Assembly (NCBI GenBank): GCA_029204225.1
Contig: CM055101.1
Span: forward strand, 42,866,927 to 42,930,926
From: Diphasiastrum complanatum
Taxonomy: Eukaryota > Streptophyta > Lycopodiopsida > Lycopodiales > Lycopodiaceae
Direction: 5' to 3'
Length of the DNA: 64,000 bases
Of the stretch, positions 49,480 to 58,109 are shown piece after piece. Below the pieces are notes generated by a model. It searched no databases. It saw only the letters and a program-made list of their open reading frames with translations, and had not been told where the DNA came from. Numbering within the stretch: the first letter of the stretch is position 1; the number at the start of each line of letters is the position of its first letter. Made by a program: the position numbers and the translations under genes.

Positions 49480-52400
49480 ATTAATGCCTTTTCCATGCCA
49501 ATAGGCATATAAGACGAAAAAGTACATGTCAAGTGTGTGGTACAGTAGGAGAGTGTGAAATGTCTCCGTAACAGAAAAGAAATGAAATGCCAATATACTA
49601 TACTACGAACATGAAGTAGGTTTAAAAAGCAAAGGTCTAATATTGCCAGTAAGATAATGGTATAACCCTGTGCCATCAAGTATCGTTGTTGTGGAAGAAA
49701 GATGTGATGGGTGTAACGCTTGGGGGTGGTCTCGATAGATGCTGCTGACGTCGCCAAGAGGGTCGTCTCTGAATAGTGGCTCTACGGGCAACATGAGTAA
49801 TGCGTCGTCTCTGGTCTCTGTGTAATAGAGAGTCACTGTCGTCGCCACTATTGTCATCCGTCTGTGATCTCCGGCGGGAGAAGTACGATGTGATCTGGAG
49901 CAGGGTATCAAGGTAAACAGATGGATGGTGTAGGTCCTTTCGTAGTAAAAACATCTCTCTGATCATAAGTGCGACACATCTTGGGTTATCAAATGTTGTA
50001 AGGGACCATAGTGTGACTAGAGTCTCCCTGAAGAGGCAGTGGTGTCTCCCTCTAATCTCGTAGTAGACTGGGCATCTGAACAAAAACTGCTCCTCGGACT
50101 CCACCTCAGACAGTGAGCATAACTGGCAAATCTGCTCCTCATGTGGGATACCATGGAAATGTCCAATCTCAATCTCAAGCTGATGTGATGAGACATGTAG
50201 CTGACCCAATGTGAATCTCAGGCCATGGGATAGTCCAGAATTTAAATATCGTGGTCGAACTGGGATCCCCACGACACACAACTCCAAGAAATGAGTCCTG
50301 TAATAGTCGGGTTTAACCCCTAAGTGGCCCTGCCATGTGTCTGTGATAGATATGCCAAATGTATCCAATAGACGTGCTGCCTGTGAGAACCATGATAAGT
50401 GATAAACCAAACTGTGGAGGTGCTGAGATGATATGAGTGCCGCCTGTGGATATCTCTGTGCATCAATGGGAAGCAGCCGAAGGCACCATATATATGTGAT
50501 GAGACGAAAGATGGCATCAAGCTGTAAAGGTGGAACTGCAAACTCTGCTAGGAGAATTTGGTGCGGGACAGAGGGCTTAGCCCGTATCATCCGTGATAAC
50601 ATAAGCACCTGGAGGCGTGAGATACTACTGGCCCAATCAGCAGAGGTGAGTCTTGGGCACCATGTCTGTATGGCATACAGCGCAGTAAGGGAGACAAAAG
50701 TATCAAATAGCCGAAACTTATTCGAGGCATCCCGAACAGATCTCTGGAAGCAGACATGCTCAAGCTGGACCAAGGAGGCATGTCCCTTCCCAAGTCTGGC
50801 TGTAGCTGCATGTTTCATACCAAATATAGGACCAGTAAAAAGAACCCCGAGATAGGTGTAGGATGACACAATCTCCAACAACTGTCCATCTAGAAAAAGC
50901 TCTTGTCGCTGCATGAAAGCCTTGGATGTGTTGAAGACCATAATTTTGGTCTTCTCAATGTTGACTCGCAAACCCCATCTAGTACAGAAACCATGAAGAA
51001 TCTCCAACTGTCTCTGTAATCCCTCTCTAGTCGAGGAGACTAAAGCAATATCATCTGCGTATAGGAGAATGGCAATCAGAATATCCCCAAGTTGGCAACC
51101 TGTATCACCGCTCTGCTCAATAATCCTCTCAAGCTCGTCAATATATAGTCTGAATAGTGTAGGTGAAAGGGAGCAACCCTGTTACAACCCGATGGTACTT
51201 CATATGTGCTCTGAGAGGCCAGTGTCACCCCGAAAACATCCAAGAACTCGCTCATACAGTGCCATCACAGCTAGAACTGTGTCAGTAGAGAAGCCAAGAT
51301 CACGTAGTCGCTGGATGAGAAGAAAGCATGGAACAAAATCAAAGGCCCTAAAGTCAACAAGGCAACAATAAACTTTAGTAGTGTTAGACTAGAATGTAGA
51401 TCAGTGTGTGATTTTCAAGGGTCATGTAACATCGCAAAGCATTTCGACGCTCGGAAGTTGGATTCAAAATTGATCATTGATTGATTATAATGTACATTGC
51501 CGATTCTTTCCCAAGGTTGACGATTCTTTTTCGTTTCAAAACCATTTTCAAAAGGCATGTCGAAAAGGTCCATGAAACATTGATGTAAGTCAATAGTAAA
51601 AGCTCGAATGATGGTGATAACTTGGTAGGTGGCATGGTCTCACTCTAGGAGAGAGATACGACAAATCATGGGCTGGAGCATATCTTAGAGGCAAAGTGGA
51701 GACAATTGCGAAATCGTGTCCTCCAGGAATACCTCGTAGTGTGGAGGACTACCGTGTTGGAGGCACCCTGAGAATGTTATTCACGACTACAACATGCTTA
51801 TCATGAGTTTTCCATCAAGGATCAGTGACCCTCTCAAGGTGGGATAGAATGTTAGGACCCACTGACCATGATCTCGCCAAGACCAATAAGTATATGGTCC
51901 CGTGACTATCATTTGGTTTGGTGAGTCACACAGATAAGCACCCGCCAGTCGTGTGCGATGCATCACGGTCACTGATGTAGTGTAGATGCACATGTTGTAG
52001 GTATGCATAGCGCTATGTAACCATTGTGCCACTAACAGAGCCCACTTGTGATTATACGAGCCAGGGCTAGGGTTAATCGACAAGTGACTTGAGTGGGGTA
52101 ATCATTCCACTATTGGGCACAATGGCGCACGTGGGTGGTAACCAGTAGACTCTCACAGATACTATTCAATAGTTCAAGTACCTTTGGATCCAAGGTGGCC
52201 TGGCCAACCACACATGGATGCCACATGCCCTGAAACTGAAATAGCAAGGGAGGAGCTACAAGAATTGCCTATAGATGGGAGGAAATTCATTCTACACTAC
52301 AACTTTCAATGATTTGACGAGCTTATTGTAAGAGATCCTAACACCACAGTGGGGCAAACACTAACTGCTCCACCCAGCCTTGCCTACTCCCTGATATGGA

Positions 52401-55400
52401 GCAAGCCCCTCCTAGCCCAGTGTGAGGACTGGTAGCATGCATACTGCCAAGTGTCGGCCACGTGGCTCTGACGTGGCCAACTGCACGTCGGGACCCAACG
52501 TGGGGCCCTATCCTACTGACAAGGTCCCTAGGCTGTGTTAGGCCCGCCATGGCTATGGACTATGCCGGGGCACACTACTCACATTGTCTTGCCCTGTTGG
52601 TCGTGTACGCTCTAGACACGACCCTGCCTGTGGTATCTGACCTCCTGTGTTCTCTAGGGTTCGGCACTGGTTACGTGCTCGTAACACTCCCTCCCCCTTA
52701 AGAACCATCTTGGTCCTCTAAGACAAAGTCTGGAAAAATCTTGCGAAGGACGCTGCCTCTTTCCCAGGTGGCATTCTCAATAGGCTGATCATTCCACTTG
52801 ACCAGATATTCTCGGTATAGAGTATGATGAGTCTGCGTCTCTCTACTATCAAGAATCTCCTCTGGTTCATGTGGAGGCTGCTCAGAATCCAATGGGAGAA
52901 CTAGAACACTGTCCCCTACCAGATTTTCTGATCTGGCTAAGGCTTTTCGTAACTGACTTACATGAAAAACTGGAAAAATCTTACTGCTGTTTGGGAGTTC
53001 TAGTTCATAGGTGACCTCGCCTAGTCTCCTACTGATGGTAAAAGGACCACAATACCTAGGAGACAACTTAGCACACACTCCTGATTTGAGGGTTTTAGAG
53101 TCAACTGGACTCTCAAGTAGACTTTCTCACCAGCGGAGAACTGCACATCCCGTCTCTGTGGATCTGCATAATGCCTGGCTCGATCCTGGGACTGCCTAAT
53201 GTTACGCTTAGCATGTTCTATCATCTGGTTTAGGTCTTCTAAAAAGTTTCTGGCTACTTCAACTTTTCCTTGTTTAAGCCCTACAGCTGTGGGTGAGCGT
53301 GGCTGAAAATCGTACATCAGCATAAATGGGCTGTATCCCGTAGCTGAATGTTTGAGACTGTTATAAGCAAACTCTAGTATTGAGAGATATTCCTCCCAAT
53401 TAGTCTGCTGTTTGCTAACGTATGCGCGAAGCATATCCTCCAGCACCTGATTTACTCTTTCTGTTTGACCGTCCGTCTGTGGATGGTCGGTAGTACTCAT
53501 GTTAAGTTTAGTATGGAGATGATGGAATACTGCCCTCCAAAAATTTCCATTAAACTTACTGTCCCGGTCGCTGACTATGCTGGAAGGTAGACCGTACAAT
53601 TCAAATAGCCCATCTACAAACAAACTCGCTAACTCTGGAGCTCTAACGGTTGTTTTGGTCGGAATAAAGTGAGCCATTTTGGTCAGACCGTCAACTGTGA
53701 CCCATATAGCGTCATTACCCTTTTGGGTTTTAGGCAACCCTACTATAAAATCCATGGAAATACTCTCCCATTTACTAGTTGGTATATCTAAGGGCTGTAA
53801 CAACCCTCCTGCCTTTAAACGCTCTGCTTTATTTACTTGACATTTCTGGCAACTGGTTACATATTGCTGGACGTCCTTTTTCATACTGGGCCAGAAAAAT
53901 TGCCTACGAAGAAGCTCATAGGTCTTCTGAATGCCTGGGTGTCCCACACTAGGACTGTCATGACACTCATATAGGACCTGCTGCCTATAATCCTCTGAAT
54001 TGAGGATACATACTCTATCTCTATAGAGCAAGTACTCATCCTGAATGGAATACTGTTTCCATTTGAATCCTTGAGCCAACTGACTCCACCATTGGGGTTT
54101 GCTTGGGTAATACAGGCTCAGAGTCCTCAACGTCATCTGACGTATACTCGGACTCATCATCCTCAACGGAAGCTGCCGTATCCTTGGATGAACTGGCACC
54201 AGCCTCGGGAACTGGTTCTGGAGTCTGTAACTGTCTGCTCTGGACTGAGTTCCAAATAGTAGAGAAGAATGCATCATGCTGGCACTTCTCTCTCAAGGAC
54301 TCGAGTAACTCACTACGAATCTGAGCAAAACTCAGCTCGTTTATCATAGGCATTCTACTAAGGGCATTTGCTACTGTATTGAATTTCCCCCGTTCAAAAG
54401 CTTTCCATGAACGGGGAGTCTGCCCAGTCTCTTGGAGATTTAACCACCACTTATAGGCCATGGGCCCTAGGGAAAGACTGGTCTCAATAGCTTGCAAATG
54501 GTCAGAGGTCTATTTAAAGAGCATGAATGTTCTTCCATTTGTTGAGGAAGGTGTGTAGAATATTTGTGTTTCTATCCTTCTCTTCCCCGAGAAAAGTAGG
54601 AGGCTTTGAGTCTTCAAAGACACTAGGGTGAGACTGCATAGGCTCACCTGCAACTGATGGAAGTGGAGAAGGGGCCAACTGAGAAGTGGAGGGAAGGCTT
54701 CCTTTCACGGAATTCAAAATCAAGCCTTTGAGTTCAGCAAACGAGTCGTCCACACTGGACTTGAAATTGGCTAAAACCAACTTCAGTTCATACACCTTTG
54801 TTACCAAATGGAGAAACTGCTCCTTGGTAACCAATTCGTCGAGTTCTTCGGCATATTGTTATGTTCTTCAACTTCCATGGTTTCTTTCCCTTTACTGAAC
54901 CTCAGGGATTCCATTTCTAATTCATCAATGCCTCTTGATCAAAGACATTAGAGACTAATTAGTTGTTGTTGGCGAAAGAATCCCAATACGGATCTTGTTT
55001 CTATTACCCTCAACAATCTCTCATTTTTACCAAAACTTTGTGATGACCATATCTACAAGAGAAAGAAGACCCTTATTTGAAGGGCTAAATGGTACAAGGA
55101 GCTAAGAAGGCAAATTTTCCTTTTAAGAGATGGATGATTTTCAAGAGCAAGTACTTACTACAAGAAGGAAAAACTTTACGAGAGACAAAAGAACAAAAGT
55201 TGGCAGAGTACCAACATCGCATTATGGAACGTAGAGTTATGATCACGTTCCGAAATATATTGTGCCAAAATTTTAAGTTTTTTTGACGAAATGTTTTTTT
55301 TTCCTACGTCTTCTTTGTCGATTTATTTGGTGACTTAGATAAACGCCTAGAAAGTTCAAAAAACAATGATAGATATTAGGCATTAGGAATACTAAATGAT

Positions 55401-57107
55401 ACACATAATTGCATAAGAACCAAGTTCACTTTGCCACATTTTTCAAACACACAAAGCATTGATAACATGTTACATTGAAGAACCCTTCTACATCTACCCT
55501 CTATGATTATGCAACTAGTATCCATGCACTTGGAAGGTTTTATAGCAGATCTTTAAGTCCCATTGGGGACTCTTTTACCGAGTTGTACCTTGTTGCACAA
55601 CATGCAAACTATGTTCTTTAACACATGGAATGGACAATTATTGGTAACTGAAGCAAGCTTAATCCAAATTCCAAACTTCAAAGTGACACAACTTGATCCT
55701 CACGAGGTTTGATTTCCACTCTTTGTAGTACTCCTTCAACACTAGGTTTTCAGCATGCAAGCTTTGGCTTTGATATCAGTATCAGTGAGAAGGTATGACA
55801 ACTCGCGTACAACAGAACTCCCTAGATTTTGAAACCTACCATTGCTCCTAGCTTGTGTCTCCTACTCGGGTTTTAAGGCTGTAAATTTTTTTTTCGTGTT
55901 CCGACCTTCCAAAACGTCGTTTCAATGCAACTTAGGTGCCAACATGCAAAAGTCTTTGACTGTGCCTAAGATAGCAAATAGGCATATTTTTGGAATTAAA
56001 GCAAGCACTACTTCAAGTAATCTAGCAGATCAAGTTTCAAGTTCCTCAAAGAAGTCAAGGCAATTGTGACCATGTTCGCAAAGTAGGGCCAATTTGCTTT
56101 TCAATGCAAGAAGAAGGCAGCAAATCTGAAGAAGAAAGTCCCAAGGAGACAACCAACAAAATATGTGGAGAATCCACAAGATAAAGGTGATCTGCATTCA
56201 TTTTCAATGTCACCATCTTCTCAACAAATCATAAGAAACTAGTATATAGGCTCTGGTGCCTCACAACATATGACACCACACAAAAAGGACCACAAAAAGT
56301 GGTTGATCACATATGAAGGCATTCACGAAGGACTGTCATAAATAGCATGTCCTACGTTTCCACTATGAGCATCTTTTAGGATTTTCACAATCTGATTTGA
56401 GCACTAACAGTATAGATATTGGAAGAACCTTTGTAAGGAAATAATTTGAGTTGACAACACTCACACTTTTGAGGGGATTCCTAGACTTGTTTCGTCAGCA
56501 GCATCCAATATTTTCAAGGCATCCCATACCTGGAAAGTTCATGCAACAAGGCATACTACAAATAAAATTATAGGAGTTTTGACTTTGAAATCGACGGTAT
56601 TTTTGCCCGTCTATATGCTAGCTGACAAACTTTTCAACTTATCAAAAATTATTTCAACATCATTGCAAAAAATAAGGTGTTTGTGGGATCTTTAAACCAT
56701 TTTAAAATGTTTATTTCAAGCATGTTTGATAATGTGTTTTTCTTTGGGGTGATCTGTTTTTTGCAGCACAAGGTTATGAACTTAAAAGCATACGTCGAGC
56801 ATACCAGCATGTTTAAACTTGGAGGTCTGAGTTGATATTTTTCACAGTTGTATTAACTTTTAGGAATCATATCTACAAAAATTTCACTACTTATTTTGAA
56901 GTCCATGTTTTTCTGACATGAAAATTCGTTACAGATGTTTGTGTTTGTCCTCTGGCAATGCTTGTTTGCAATATGATCTCATATATTTCTAGATCCCAGA
57001 TGTATACTACCCAAACCTGAAACCAGCTCCACAATGACATATACAGTCGATGAACTTGTTTCTAGGTCATCGTATCTCTTTTGAACCATCTCCGATTGAC
57101 CGATAGC

Positions 57108-57178
<71 letters not shown>

Positions 57179-58028
57179 TTTATTAACATCTTTTCCATGC
57201 CAAAAGGCATATAAGACAAAAAGTACATATCAAGTGTGTGGTGCAAATAGGAGTCTGTAAAATGTCCCCGATAACAATAAAGAAATCATAAATGAAATGT
57301 AGCTACTAAAAACACCATCAAGTAGCTAAAAATGATGGGGGTGCTGGTAAATATGTATATGCTTGTAATAGAGTCATAAAGAATCATAAGCTCCATCAAT
57401 CAAATCCTGCTGCCACTAAAGAAAGATGTAATGGGGACTGTAGCTGGAGGTAAGGTGTGTTGATGACGTCGTCTAGAAGGTCGTCTGCGTAGTGTGTCTC
57501 TCCTCATATCAGTGATCCTACAACCAGCAGGAATTTGGGTGATACACTGTCTCACGTCTCTGTGTCCGGAGTCATCATCAGTCTCACTATCCTCTGACTC
57601 TGGATCATGTCCTAATCTCCAACGAGAAAAGAAGGAGGTGATCTGAAGCTTTCTTTCAAGGTGACTAGACTGGACTGGTTGATGTAGATCCTGTCGCAGA
57701 AGTAACATCTCTTTGATCATGAGTGCCACACAACATGAATCCTCATATGCTATGGTCGATCGTAGAGTGATGGGTGCATCTCGAAAAAGACAATGATATC
57801 GCTCTATAATCTCATAGTATGATGGACATCTGAATAAGAAGTGCTCCTCGGACTCTACCTCGGATAATGAGCACATCGGGCAAATCCGCTCCTCTCGTGG
57901 TGTACTCTGAAAGCGTCCAGTCTCAATCATAAGCTGGTGTGATGAGACTCTAAGCTGACCCAATATAAACCTCAGACCATGAGATAATCCATCTATCCAA
58001 ATAACGTTATATCTTCATTTATGTTTTA

Positions 58029-58109
<81 letters not shown>

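Larger units (their letters stand above)
52327..54945 (-). mobile_element. Element F: internal-deletion derivative of the element C family
   Basis: Minus strand. 3' LTR 52327-52686, polypurine tract, chromodomain and integrase (52698-54277), then a direct fusion of the end of RNase H to the middle of gag at about 54390, then the gag N-terminal part up to about 54900. Compared with C, roughly 2.5 kb (rest of gag, protease, RT, most of RNase H) are missing. The 5' LTR and leader are also gone. Confidence 0.87.
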
